Shown here: piece by piece, positions 25,863 through 38,370 of the stretch
Position numbering within the stretch: the stretch's first letter is position 1
How the letters are laid out: every line of letters starts with the position of its first letter
Assembly (NCBI RefSeq): GCF_030272615.1
Contig: NC_081412.1
Coordinates: 477,407,657 to 477,471,656 of the forward strand
Direction: 5' to 3'
Source of the DNA: Cryptomeria japonica
Taxonomy: Eukaryota; Streptophyta; Pinopsida; Cupressales; Cupressaceae
Length of the DNA: 64,000 nt
Notes under the pieces: model-generated
Seen by the model: only the letters and a program-made list of their open reading frames with translations
What the model was told of the DNA's origin: nothing
Database searches by the model: none
Made by a program: the position numbers and the translations under genes

Positions 25863-25887
25863 GCGTGTTCGATCCACGCTCACCGCA
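25815..25887 (+). tRNA. tRNA-Phe (anticodon GAA)
   Basis: A 73-base complete tRNA gene. The acceptor starts GCGGGGA and ends TCACCGC plus discriminator A. The D-arm GCTC...GAGC, the anticodon stem TCAGA/TCTGA with anticodon GAA at 25848-25850, and the T-arm GCGTG/CACGC all pair. The internal Pol III promoter is intact: A box TAGCTCAGTTGG (25822-25833) and B box GTTCGATCC (25867-25875). No CCA is encoded, as expected for a nuclear gene. The sequence matches the canonical plant cytosolic tRNA-Phe as I know it. A CAA trinucleotide lies just upstream, as is common in plant tRNA genes. There is no intron. It is isolated from other genes and looks functional. Confidence 0.97.
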
Positions 25888-25894
25888 TATAATA

Positions 25895-25899
25895 TTTTT
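25895..25899 (+). terminator. Pol III terminator of tRNA-Phe
   Basis: A run of five T residues on the coding strand begins eight bases after the tRNA 3' end, which is a normal Pol III stop signal. Confidence 0.8.
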
Positions 25900-26732
25900 C
25901 ATCGGATTCAGTGCAATATTTTGGGTGGTAAAATAAATCAAACAATGTTTTGATTTTCTAGCATTTGCACCTTTCTGGTGCAAGGTTACGTCAGTTAACA
26001 TGATAAGAGGTATATATCTTTTATTGTCTTTATAATATTGGAAAGATTTGTAATCATTATTATAAATTTGAAGAAATTGTAGTCAATGATTCCCTCTATT
26101 TGTATGAAATGAATGTGGAAAGAGTTTTTTGTTTCATTTCTTTGTTCCTACACATTGAAATAGTAAGATAGTGGACTTCTTATGTTAATGGTACATGGTA
26201 TAGAAAAGGAAAAGTCTATTCTAAACAAAGAAATCATAGGTGATAAAATATACTATGGGTATCATGGAAAAATCATTGAATTTTTGGTGTTGAGGTTTTT
26301 TATTTGAAAAAAAAAAGTGATTAATTTACTTTACCAATTCTAGCTAACAAAGATAAACAATTTCCTAATAATCAAAATTGTTGAGGATTTTTCTCAACAA
26401 AAGATCAAAATTATGGATTTAGGATTGGATTTGAAAGTGCATAGTTCAATTCTATGTATACAAGATTGAACCTAGCGAAAACACATATTATTTTCTAAAT
26501 TATCGAAGATTCATTGTGTTAAATAAGAAATAAAGTTCAAAATTAGATTAAAAAACAAACTTACAACAAAATTTATCCACATCACAAACAAAACAAAATA
26601 TGTCAACATGTCCAAAATATATCTATATAATACGTTTTAACTCAATGCATTAATTTAAACTAATCTACTTTTTTGACTTCATTTACCCTTAAATATATTT
26701 AAATCCATTTAAACATACTTACTTACTTTACT

Positions 26733-26761
26733 TATATATATATACACACACACACACACAC
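26733..26761. repeat. Compound microsatellite (TA)n(CA)n
   Basis: Alternating TA units run directly into about ten CA units. The tract sits where the TGTAGACACC-like start of a Gypsy LTR would be expected, given the downstream sequence. Confidence 0.9.
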
Positions 26762-27720
26762 CTAAAAATGGTCTGAAGATGATTAATTAAATACACGGTT
26801 ATTTAATTAATCCCCCTTTTGAATTAATTGAATTCACAAGTAATTTGATTAATTTCCCTATTCATCTACTTGTAAATAAATCTAAATGATTTTATTTATA
26901 TAGTTCATTTCAATAATCCCCTTTGATTAATTAATCTAAATTAATTAATCCTCCCCCCATTTTAATCAATTCTTCTAATTCCTAATTAATATTAACAAAT
27001 TCTTAATTTTTTGAGATTAATTATCTTTTTCTAACATTTGAATATCTAAATTCAAATATGAGCACTTGGCTCCTAACTTCTACCCACCTAACCTAATCAC
27101 CCCCTAACCTAACCCATTCTATCTAATCTGGGGTTTAACTAACCCTATCCTATCTTGCACATCCTAACCTCTTTTATCCTAACCTCTTATGGGTTGGATA
27201 TTCTCCCCTTGAGACACATGGCACTTTTGCCACATGTTTCCTCCCTTAGACACTTGCCCTCTCAAGAGCAAGGTTCCTTGACACTTGTCACCACAGGGAT
27301 GACAAGTGTCCCTTCCTCCAATCTCTTCTCCAACTTCCTCAATCTTGGCCCTTGATATCTTCAGATTGAATCTGGACCATTGATTCCTACCACCTCAGCT
27401 TTGGCCTTGGAATTCCTAAAAATACCCCTCATTTTGGAGCAATAAAGGGCCCTTGCATCCTAGATTTTAGCATAATTATTATAGGCATTTTTATCTCAAT
27501 CATCTAGCATAATTAGCATTTTAGATAAATCATGCATAACAATCATGCTTTTTATATCATTTGCATAATCATGAAGTAGCTACTCAACTCTTGAGTTGCC
27601 ACTTTGGAGGTCATTGCTCCGTTGAGAGCCAACAATCCAACACCTTCAAGGTCCTCAAGAATAGAGAAAAATGAGACATCTCAAGGAAGGCTTAGGGTTT
27701 GGTTTCATTTTGTAGTTTTA
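26762..27720 (+). mobile_element. Probable remnant of a Gypsy-type LTR
   Basis: The block begins cctaaaaatgg, then has repeated ttaattaaat / atttatttaatta phrases, then a CT-rich stretch with acacatggca and gacaagtgtc words. This is the same order of composition as the Gypsy LTRs at 40273-41078 and 51060-51865 read from their own strand, which start TGTAGACACCTAAAATTG. A cctaaaaata / gcaataaag stretch near 27415-27446 could be promoter and polyadenylation signals. The ends cannot be fixed and no coding sequence follows. It is a related but distinct family, called from composition and word order only. Confidence 0.4.
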
Positions 27721-30700
27721 AATCTGCTTTCCATTTATGTTAAATGTTGTCACATTATATGTGTATGCTTGCTTTCATTGAACCACATTTTTAGCATCAT
27801 ATATATAACATAGAATCCATTCATTATACTCAGTATTGTCGTAGTTGAAAGCTAAAAGTACGTTGGCATTGATTCCTTATGCTCGATGTTCCTTTATATG
27901 GTGAAAATTTTGATATTGTAGCCAAAACTGAGAGAAACCACACTTCGGTATATTTTTATTTAAAGGTATAAATATAGAAGCACTAATAGTTAAAATATTA
28001 TACCACTTTCTTATTTTGATCCCATTTTCCATTCAAACTAAGTGCACTTTGACCAACAAAACATGATAGTAGATTCACAAATTTAACCACGTGGGATGTG
28101 TTTGTGCAAAGGTGCACATGAGCAACCAAAGTCTAGTTAGACGTGCTCACAAATTGAAGTAGCAACTATAAGAGAGTATTGTTGGCTCACCTCATTTTCT
28201 ATTCTACTTCATTTGATTCTAAAACAATTATGTTGTGTTGTTAAATGAAGGCACTAGGTTCTGTGGTTTTAGCAAGGCGATTATTTGGTTTCAATGATAT
28301 GATGATTTTATTAAATGCTCTCCAAATTTCTATGAAATGTAATTTCTTGAAAAATATATATTTGGGGAGATGGAAGAAACTTTGAATTGGGATCAAATAT
28401 ACAACATATCCTCATAAGGACTGCATAAGTGCATTGTGCACTGACACATGAAGGTCAACAATGTGATGTTGGATTCAAATTGCCAAATTGTAGAATGTGA
28501 AAGAAGAGGGCATACCACTACAATAGCAAGAATAATTGGGTGCATAGAACAACAGAGGCTATAACAACATGACACAATTCTAGAATGGTAAAATGGGTTT
28601 GGGACTTTTATAGGATTCCTTATTTGGCCCAATGTTGTAGATAAATAAAAAATATATTAGAGAGTACCATTTTATATTAGTAATTTAAATTACAATATCT
28701 TATGTATATAATAGTATTTTTAGTGCATACGATTTTGAAATACAATATTGACATTAGGTTGATGATTTATCTTAAATCAGAATTAAGTTGACAATATTCA
28801 AGAGGAATTGCTGCATAGCTTACATGATATCAAACTTTAACTTTTTGCAACTAACATGAAATTCTTGCAAACTAAATGATAAATTGCTTTGCCCCAAATT
28901 TAATTATCAAATGCTAGATTAGCACTTAATATGTCACATTTATGCAAAATCTTAAGATAAGTCACTTGCCATGATTTCAATGAATATTATTTTTTAAGAA
29001 TTTGTATCTGACCAAAGCAATTTTTAAAAATCTTTTCTAATATCCAGCTTGATGAAAGCTAGCTTCTCTAAGCAATCATTGCTTCTTTACTATCTACTCT
29101 ACTTTTCTCTAATCTTTAAATTTTTTATGATAATGTCTAGATAAGGAGAACTATGCAATTAAAAGGTATTTCATCGAGCTCAGGATAACCTTTATACAAT
29201 AATGAAAGAAGATATATAGGGATGCTCTGAAACCAATGATTGAACCAATTTCTTCACCAAAAAAAAATGAAAATATACATTCTAGTAAAATATAGATGAA
29301 GTATATGAAGACTAAGCATGAGCCAATCTCTACGCAATACAGTGTAAAATTACATATCATGAGGTATATATAAAAGTTGAACAAGCCTAACACAAGATGA
29401 AAAAAATAAAATATGAAGAACACAAACTGGCTATATGAAAATTGCATATAGATTAAGTATAAAGATCACGCACAAGAAAAATATGAAAATTGCATACCAC
29501 ATAAAATATAGATCGAGCCTATTTTTTTTCTCAGTAAAGAGATGGTAGGAAAATAATTTTAGAAAAGCATATGTACTTGGATCTACACAAAATAATGAAA
29601 AAATGAAGAACACAACACACATTAAAATAAAGCTTGAACCAATATGCACACAAAATAATGAGATGAAAATGCATAATAAGAAATAAATAAACATAGACCC
29701 AAATTTATTGACAAAACACCATGGAATTTACAAAATTTATTGACAAAATGTCATGAAATTTATTGACAAAATGTCTAGGAAATACACATTAGGAACAAAT
29801 ACAGATTCTTGAAAATACGGATTGGCCAATTTTCACTCTTGTGAGAAACTCTTTAGACACATTATTTAAATTATCAATCATGTGAACTACATAAATTTCA
29901 CTTAGCAGTTGTAGAATCATGTGGCTTCCAATGAATCAAGCACCTGTTGAGACCCCTCTTTTGAGTAACCATTCGTATTCATCTTACAAAGAAATCAAAA
30001 TTCTCACAAATTCGAAAAGATATATTATCACTAACATTCTTGATAAATACAATTTTAGTGATGCAAATATCATAATCATGACCACTTAAGAAGTTTTTCA
30101 TCATCTCTTTTTTTCATTCACAAGTTATAATTACTTTAGATTTTAATATTTAAAAAAAAAAATTCAAAAGTGCGTTCAAAATTAGATCAATTAAATAGTT
30201 CAAACATGTAAATTGATCAACATCAAAATCATTTCAAAATATATCATTTAAAAAAAAAAAATTTAATATATTTTTATTTCCTTTCAACTATTAGTTTATT
30301 TGAATTTTCAACAATAAGACATGATTTTTTATTTGCAAACTTAACAAGACTCTTACATCCTTCAAAAGATCCTCACTTTTATTTAACAACCACTTACTAT
30401 TATTATTGATTTTGCCTAATGGTGCTTTAGAGTGAAGGAATTGTGGACTGTTATTATGATGATCTCAGCTGAGAGTCTAACAATGGACTATTAAGTCCAA
30501 GCTAAATTCACTACAATCATATCATCACCTATTGGATAAAAAATTTCTTTGCCCTGAGCAGCCCATGCTTGCTTTGACCATAAATGGTTAGCTTGCTACA
30601 GGTAAATTTTTTGATAAATCTGACTAGTAAATGGGCATGTGTAATTTTGTTCAAATCCATAGTTAAAATTAAGGTCTGATATATTATGTATCTACTTATA

Positions 30701-31085
30701 AATAGAATGTAATGAATTGAGATTTGTGTGTGCTCCAATTTGCAATGTTCTATTCTGATTTTGTAATTTTGTTTTCTTGTGACATGTTTTGAGTGAAAAC
30801 CTCACACTATATAGCCTATCGGCTAATAATTTTATATTGTTTTTAAAAATATATTTGTTTGGTGATGTTAAGAAATGTCTTTTAGTTTCGGAAGCATATC
30901 GAATTAGCAAGGGTTCCTATTGATAACTAATTTTAATTTAAAAGTTAAGTATTGATTTACTCAAGTAGATTTTTTCTTGATAATCTAATCAATAAGATAG
31001 ATATTATAATTTTAAATTGAAATAATTGAATAAAATTTGAAATTGTTAATTTAAATGTAAAAAATTAGTGAAACAATTTTTTGCA
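27721..31085. other. Intergenic, no gene recognised
   Basis: AT-rich. A TATA-like ttataaatag at about 30697-30706 lies in sequence that resembles an LTR transcription start, but I could not find paired ends. Minus frames at 29151-29694 are Phe/Tyr-rich low-complexity and are not called. Confidence 0.35.
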
Positions 31086-31760
31086 GAGGTTTTTATTAGT
31101 GAGTCATTTTAAGAAGAATGTAAGAATGCTATTCAAATTCACCCACTTGAGGGTTTCTTAAATTAAATTTTACAAGTGTCCTTCAAGATGGTTTCTTTAA
31201 TGTTGTGTGATGATTCAAGACTCTCATGACAATTTTTCTAAGGGATGTTATTTCTTCTTGCGACTTCAACAACAATGTAGAATGGCATTTTATTGTGCAA
31301 AACCTTTTTATGATTGTTTTATTGGAGCATAAAAAGTTGATTGTTGAAGGTGAATCTTAGGTGCTTATTAATGATTTAAAATGTGGTTTCAACCCAAAGT
31401 TTCAATCTTTCCAATCTCCTAGACAAAGTCAAGATGTTTTATGATGAGTTTGATTAGCTTTCTCTTTTGTGCTACTTTCAAAGTAATTTAGCAACTAAGT
31501 TATTAGCCAACACTGATATTGAGTAACAACTCTTTTTAGTTCTAACTAGAGATTGAGTGGAAACTTGGTTGGGTTTAGAGAAATTTATATCAAAGGCAGC
31601 CATCTCCTTTAGCTTTTATTTCCCAAGTTCTTGTTTTGGAGTATGGTTTTGTGCTCATCCCTTAGTTTTTATGTGAAGATTATATTCCAAAATGACTTTT
31701 CTCCTCCTTGTCTCTAGTGGGCAACTAGGGTTATTCAAGAATGTTGAATAGCTCTAATTT
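31086..31760 (+). pseudogene. Dispersed repeat copy A, with faint LINE RNase H-like signature
   Basis: Parallel in sequence and order to 33140-34135 but clearly diverged. Near 31331 the plus strand reads KKLIVEGES, stop, VLINDLK, close to the Ile-Glu-Gly-Asp-Ser...Val-Ile pattern of the RNase H-like domain at the end of plant LINE polyproteins. Further on, FQSN-LATKLLAN resembles the usual C-terminal 'N...A..LA..' part. Frames are broken many times. The repeat relationship is firm; the LINE identity is tentative. Confidence 0.45.
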
Positions 31761-33139
31761 GTACAATTCCCTTCAATGGTTGGCTTCTAGTTTGTCTTAT
31801 GCATTGCTTGATGTCTCTTTGACCCTTATGTGGGTTCTCTTGGGATTCTTCCTTTGTTTCTTGTTTTTTCTTATTTGTTTTTGGTTTCTACTTTTTTGAG
31901 TTTTCATGGATAAGGGTGTCCTTACACCTCTCTATGTTTATCAACAAATAATTTTCATGTAGAGTAATAAAATGCTTCTTAAAATTATTTATTTATGTGT
32001 GATATAATGACAAATCAAACAATAAACACATTTAGACAAATAGAGCTTGTATTGATAAATAATAAAGTAAATGCGATGCTAGAGTGTGGTAATCTTTTTT
32101 TGGTGAAGTGGTCGTGTAGTGCATTCAACGATTAGATTTAAGAATTAGACTTGAATTCTATTGTAGACTCTATCACTTATGTAACTTATACCCCTCATTT
32201 TGTGGATTAGGAAAATCTATCTAATTAAGAGCGTTATTTTAATTTTGAAGAATATTTTATAAATTAAATTGGATTGAGAGATAATAAATAATTAATTACA
32301 TTTGGAGATTGGGTATTAAATTATATGAGTGGAGGCGTGGTGTTAAAAATAATTGGATTCTATTAAGGCATATCAATTTATATAAACTAGTTTGTATAAT
32401 ATAGATAAATAAATAAAATCACTTTTATAAATTATGATTGAAATGCTAGAAAAATTGGGGGAAAGTCAATTAAGTGTAATAAAAACATACATTTATTGCT
32501 AAAGACGTTCATACATAAGAAACATATGGTCAATTATTTCAATAAATACAAGTACTTTAGTACAAAAGAAGTCAAAGGAAATTAATAAAAATTAATTGAG
32601 AAATGAAACAAGTAGGAAATTCCAAATCAAGCTTTATAATGGAATTGCTAGAAAATTAATGAGATATTGGTTGAAAGTATAACTACATATATTCCTTTTA
32701 GTAAATATTAGCACATGGGGTTGGAAATATTGAGAACTATTGATTTATTATGCAATCTTCACTTTTGGAGACAAACAAACAAAAATATTAAAATAAAAAA
32801 TTGAGTGGAGTCAAAGGTAAGACTTTGTGAGCATGCACATGGGAATTAAAACAAAAATTAAAGGTTTTATAAATTAGATCAAATAAAAGGAGACTAAATT
32901 TCCACCTTCATCAATATACTTATTATATCATGTTGTATCATTCATTATACATTGTTGGTATTGGGAGTATAAATAAAAGTTGCATAAATAATTCACCTCT
33001 TTAAATTAAGAGTCAAGGGTTGGTTTACATAATTAGATTTTTTCTTCATAACCTAATTAACTAGATAAATACTTACAATTTTAAATTAAAGTAATCAAAT
33101 AAATTTAAAATTTTTAATTTAAATACAAAGCGTTATTAT

Positions 33140-33860
33140 TAAAATTCTATTTTAATAGTTCATTTTGATGCAATAAGAATACTATTTAAAGTTACCCTCT
33201 CAAAGGATTCTTCAATTGAACTTTACTAGTGCCTCTCATAGTAATCTTGGCTCAATTGTTGTATGGTAACTCAATACTCTAAGGGTAGTTTTTTCAAGGG
33301 AGCTTCTTTCTTCTTGGAACTTAATTTTAACAATGAAATAAAGTATCATGTTGTGAAGTACTTTCTATAGTTGCTTCAATAGAGTGCAAAAATTGGATTG
33401 TTCCACTAGAACGTGCATGAATTTTGTCATCAACTTGATGGCACAATTTCCATATATAAGCTATTCCTATTATAACAGGTTGTTCAAATACCTTTCTCGT
33501 TCTTCCATCAATTAATCTATTTTTTCTGGGATGATGAGGTTCAAATACCCATGGATTAGCTGTTTTCTCGCTAGCTTTATAAAGCTCAGAGAAGACTAGT
33601 TTTCTAGAAGCTTCTCGCTCGTACCTTTCGTCAAAAGGTGCTAGTCTATAATATTTGTTCATTAGTTTTCCTGCTAAACCAAGCAAACATTCAAAGATTT
33701 GTCCTACATTCATTCATGAAGGTACCCCTAATGTATTTAATACCATGTCCACTAGTGTTCATTATTGGTTTAAAATATAGTGTCAACCCAAATTTGAATA
33801 TTTTCAATCTCTTGGTCTAAATCAAAATGCTTCGTGACAAGTTTGATTGACAAGTTTGAT
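33140..33860 (+). repeat. Dispersed repeat copy B, left part, split by NUPT
   Basis: Aligns with 31086-31440: shared words include agaat-ctattcaaa, tttcttcttg-gacttcaa and ggtttaaaat-tgt-tcaaccca. The alignment is interrupted only by the plastid insertion at about 33404-33753. The sequence continues directly into the 275-base tandem array, which is made of the next part of the same repeat. Confidence 0.7.
33404..33753 (-). pseudogene. Plastid rpoB fragment in nuclear DNA (NUPT)
   Basis: The minus-strand frame encodes the C-terminal part of the plastid RNA polymerase beta subunit. It reads VDMVLNTLGVPS, a stop in place of the usual Arg, [15 protein letters not shown], then [51 protein letters not shown] and [13 protein letters not shown], where it ends abruptly. 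In chloroplasts this subunit helps transcribe plastid genes; here only about 110 of about 1,070 residues remain. The stop is a CGA to TGA change, as expected from deamination of methylated nuclear DNA. Flanks on both sides align with the uninterrupted repeat copy at 31.1-31.7 kb, so both junctions are visible to within a few bases. It is non-functional. A mitochondrial copy as the immediate source cannot be excluded. Confidence 0.93.
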
Positions 33861-36060
33861 TGGCTTTCACTCTTACTCTACTTTTAGGAGTAATTTATCA
33901 TTTGGCTTTTTTAGCCAACTTGATATTAAGTACAACAACCCTTTGAACTCTAACTAGTGATCAAGTGGAAAACTTAGTTGGGTCTAGAAAAATTAATAAC
34001 AAAGAAATATCCTCCTTCAAAATTTATTTCTCACTCATGTCTTGGAGTATGAATTTGTTATTATCCCTTAGTTTTAATTGATGATTATTTTGTAGAATGA
34101 GTTTTCTCTTCCTTGTGCAAGTTGTCCATCTTTTTTGGCTTTCACTCTTACTCTACTTTTAGGAGTAATTTATCATTTGGCTTTTTTAGCCAACTTGATA
34201 TTAAGTACAACAACCCTTTGAACTCTAACTAGTGATCAAGTGGAAAACTTAGTTGGGTCTAGAAAAATTAATAACAAAGAAATATCCTCCTTCAAAATTT
34301 ATTTCTCACTCATGTCTTGGAGTATGAATTTGTTATTATCCCTTAGTTTTAATTGATGATTATTTTGTAGAATGAGTTTTCTCTTCCTTGTGCAAGTTGT
34401 CCATCTTTTTTGGCTTTCACTCTTACTCTACTTTTAGGAGTAATTTATCATTTGGCTTTTTTAGCCAACTTGATATTAAGTACAACAACCCTTTGAACTC
34501 TAACTAGTGATCAAGTGGAAAACTTAGTTGGGTCTAGAAAAATTAATAACAAAGAAATATCCTCCTTCAAAATTTATTTCTCACTCATGTCTTGGAGTAT
34601 GAATTTGTTATTATCCCTTAGTTTTAATTGATGATTATTTTGTAGAATGAGTTTTCTCTTCCTTGTGCAAGTTGTCCATCTTTTTTGGCTTTCACTCTTA
34701 CTCTACTTTTAGGAGTAATTTATCATTTGGCTTTTTTAGCCAACTTGATATTAAGTACAACAACCCTTTGAACTCTAACTAGTGATCAAGTGGAAAACTT
34801 AGTTGGGTCTAGAAAAATTAATAACAAAGAAATATCCTCCTTCAAAATTTATTTCTCACTCATGTCTTGGAGTATGAATTTGTTATTATCCCTTAGTTTT
34901 AATTGATGATTATTTTGTAGAATGAGTTTTCTCTTCCTTGTGCAAGTTGTCCATCTTTTTTGGCTTTCACTCTTACTCTACTTTTAGGAGTAATTTATCA
35001 TTTGGCTTTTTTAGCCAACTTGATATTAAGTACAACAACCCTTTGAACTCTAACTAGTGATCAAGTGGAAAACTTAGTTGGGTCTAGAAAAATTAATAAC
35101 AAAGAAATATCCTCCTTCAAAATTTATTTCTCACTCATGTCTTGGAGTATGAATTTGTTATTATCCCTTAGTTTTAATTGATGATTATTTTGTAGAATGA
35201 GTTTTCTCTTCCTTGTGCAAGTTGTCCATCTTTTTTGGCTTTCACTCTTACTCTACTTTTAGGAGTAATTTATCATTTGGCTTTTTTAGCCAACTTGATA
35301 TTAAGTACAACAACCCTTTGAACTCTAACTAGTGATCAAGTGGAAAACTTAGTTGGGTCTAGAAAAATTAATAACAAAGAAATATCCTCCTTCAAAATTT
35401 ATTTCTCACTCATGTCTTGGAGTATGAATTTGTTATTATCCCTTAGTTTTAATTGATGATTATTTTGTAGAATGAGTTTTCTCTTCCTTGTGCAAGTTGT
35501 CCATCTTTTTTGGCTTTCACTCTTACTCTACTTTTAGGAGTAATTTATCATTTGGCTTTTTTAGCCAACTTGATATTAAGTACAACAACCCTTTGAACTC
35601 TAACTAGTGATCAAGTGGAAAACTTAGTTGGGTCTAGAAAAATTAATAACAAAGAAATATCCTCCTTCAAAATTTATTTCTCACTCATGTCTTGGAGTAT
35701 GAATTTGTTATTATCCCTTAGTTTTAATTGATGATTATTTTGTAGAATGAGTTTTCTCTTCCTTGTGCAAGTTGTCCATCTTTTTTGGCTTTCACTCTTA
35801 CTCTACTTTTAGGAGTAATTTATCATTTGGCTTTTTTAGCCAACTTGATATTAAGTACAACAACCCTTTGAACTCTAACTAGTGATCAAGTGGAAAACTT
35901 AGTTGGGTCTAGAAAAATTAATAACAAAGAAATATCCTCCTTCAAAATTTATTTCTCACTCATGTCTTGGAGTATGAATTTGTTATTATCCCTTAGTTTT
36001 AATTGATGATTATTTTGTAGAATGAGTTTTCTCTTCCTTGTGCAAGTTGTCCATCTTTTT
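33861..36060. repeat. Tandem array, eight copies of 275 bp
   Basis: Units start at 33861, 34136, 34411, 34686, 34961, 35236, 35511 and 35786, each with tggctttcactcttactc, and end at 36060. By eye the eight units are identical to the base. The unit corresponds to about 31450-31730 of the diverged dispersed-repeat copy A, so the array arose by amplifying an internal piece of that repeat. The unit has no open frame of note. Identity this high means very recent expansion, ongoing homogenisation or an assembly artefact. Confidence 0.97.
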
Positions 36061-38175
36061 TGATTTGGTGTGTAACTATCATTATTGGGAGTTGTAAATG
36101 TTCCCTTTGGTTTTATATTTGTTCCTGTGTTTGTTGATTGGTTGTGTGGCTTTCATCAATTTATTCTTGGATTGTCGTATCAAATGGTTGTGTGTTATTT
36201 TTTGGTTGTTGGAATTACAATTGTACATGGATCTTTGGTGTTTATTTATCAAGATAGGGCCCCTCTATTGCACAGTAAGGTGTCAAATTATTGCCTTGAT
36301 CAACTTTGCCTAAATATAGTCAAATATATTTAGGAGATAATAGTTAGGTAAAAAATGGTTAGTTGTGCTTATGTGAATCTACTTCTTATGCTTATTCACA
36401 ACATGCCCCATTTTTCCCTAGTAAAATGAAGATTGGTGGATTTAGTTTTTGAAAATGATTATCTTTGAGAGAAGAGTTTGAGACATAGAAGATCTTAGAT
36501 TGACAAGCAGTTAAAGTTTCAAAAAAATTTAAGGAGTTGCATGTCTTTAGCTCTCTTTTTCCAATTGTAGGTTTTATACCTCATTTTACATTACCATAAA
36601 AATCTAATGAAAAAACACCCAAAATCCCCACAAAGTTATAACACTTCAAAATCCTTGAATTGTAGAAACTTAACCCCTATTTTTGAGATGCATTTTTAAA
36701 AAAAATTGTCAAGTGATAAAATGACGTCAAATCCTCACAACAGGAAATTTGAACCATAACTCCACACATCCTTTCCCAATTTGTATTTGCGTACATGTAG
36801 CACTGACCATCATTGGCAATGAAAAGAAATAAAAAACAAAGGTTAAATCAAATTAATTAACCATTTTGAATAGTAATTTCTTTCTGTTGGAGAGCTCAAA
36901 AGTGAATTTGGAATCAAATATATTGTGATTGGAAAACTATTTTGAACAAATAGTAGTTGAAGTTATACCCATCTTGCAGGTATGCACCATACACAATTTT
37001 TAATAATATTGGGATGTTATCTATTTTAGTGATATTTCTCTGCAAAATTCATGAGTGTATGGAATGTGTATGTGTATAATGGTTTATATTTTGTTTGAAC
37101 AAATGTGCTAAATCAGTTAGGGTTTACCCTATTTATGTTGTAATTGCATAAAACCTAGATTTTCAAGAGTTCGAAACAAGTTTGGGTTTGTTTAAGTGTT
37201 TGTAGGTCTCTCAAAGAAGATAACTAATAGGTTGAGGGTGTTCTAGATCTAGTAGTACCAAATATATATGCTAAGCATTTAAATATTATTTTTGTTTGGT
37301 TTTCCCTAGCTAATGTGCTCTTAATGTGATTTTCCATCTCTCTTTGGAAATGGATTTCTTAGTGTCCATGATAATGTTTGGTTGTGTTTGTCACAAATCC
37401 TTCCTCATAGGTATGTTACTCTATTTTTCTTTATGAGATCGCAAAGATTATTTTCTTGTTGTTTTTTATATTAAAAGAAGCAAAACTAGGGTGCTGACCC
37501 TTTCAACAAAACAACCCAAATGTGACTTAATAAAGCCATTAATAACACATTAACAACCCAATCATTAAAATCAGAAACAATTTATAGAGCAATAAACCAA
37601 TAGTAATAAGACTATACTTTTCTTTCTAAGACTGCAAGATTCTTTTCTTAGTGTTGTTTAGTCATTTGAAGTCCAATTTGACATATTTTTGTCAAAATAT
37701 CAAAGTACTTGCTTAATCATAGGAATCTAGCATCAAATTTTCTATTGCATAAAGTTTTCCTCTTTTTCTTAACTGTGGGATTTCTCCTTCAATTTTTTGA
37801 TGTCCTAAATTCTCTCAAAATTCTGCAAGAGAAAACAACTATCAAAACCCATAAAATGATTTTCAAAACACTCAAGGAAAATAATTATGGAATTTTAAGT
37901 TTTGTTTTTTTAAGTAATAATTAATGATATTAGATCCCCACAATTGAGGATTCCCCCAAAACCCTAAATGTTTAAAAATAATTTCTTTAGGGTAAGCAAA
38001 ATTTTGTGGACCCAAAAGAGATTTCATTTAATGAAAATGATTAATTGTGAGAATTTACTTAATAATCATATATTTATAGTAAGCAAAAAAATCTAGGGTA
38101 TTCATAGGTACTTATTTGTCTTGTTAGGATCATTGAAAAAGGTGCAAAGAAACAAAGAACCTAAAATAAGTAAGT
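36061..38175. other. Intergenic, no gene recognised
   Basis: The first 250 bases are T/G-rich and carry overlapping 70-80 codon hydrophobic frames that look like chance. The rest is AT-rich with no supported feature. Confidence 0.4.
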
Positions 38176-38370
38176 GTTCAAATTAGGGATCACTGAGAGA
38201 GGGGGTTGAATCGGTGATCTACCGGTTAGTAGATTTTCAAACTTAAATTTTAACCACTAGAAGCTAACACTTAAAACTAAAATGCAAAAACATGAAACAA
38301 ACAACCACAAGATCATAACACTAGTATTTTTACGTGGAAACCCAAATGGGAAAAACCATGGTGGGATTTT
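38176..38370 (-). mobile_element. Truncated Copia-like LTR, target of the Copia insertion
   Basis: The sequence runs cactgagagagggggttgaa, accggtta, ctagtatttttacgtggaaa, cccaaatggg, aaaaaccatggtggga and stops exactly where the TGTTAGG end of the large Copia element begins. The same landmarks in the same order and spacing (gagagggg, tgtggaaa, gggaaaaaccatggtggga) occur in the first 250 bases of the Copia LTR at 38371. It is therefore a related but different LTR family. The remainder of this LTR should lie beyond the Copia element, outside the window. Confidence 0.6.

Noticed and set aside
25786-26001. Minus-strand 71-codon frame containing GERGSNTRPSDLQSDALPTE
   Set aside because: This peptide is the antisense translation of the tRNA-Phe gene, a well-known source of false hypothetical proteins.
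26733-26761. Telomere or centromere-related simple repeat
   Set aside because: It is a short (TA)n(CA)n microsatellite without any telomeric TTTAGGG units.
29151-29694. Two overlapping minus frames rich in Phe, Tyr and Ile
   Set aside because: They look like membrane proteins only because the DNA is AT-rich; there is no start context, domain or repeat of pattern.
33861-36060. Possible CRISPR-like or centromeric satellite array
   Set aside because: Units are directly adjacent with no unique spacers, ruling out CRISPR. Eight units arising from a local dispersed repeat give no support for a centromere.
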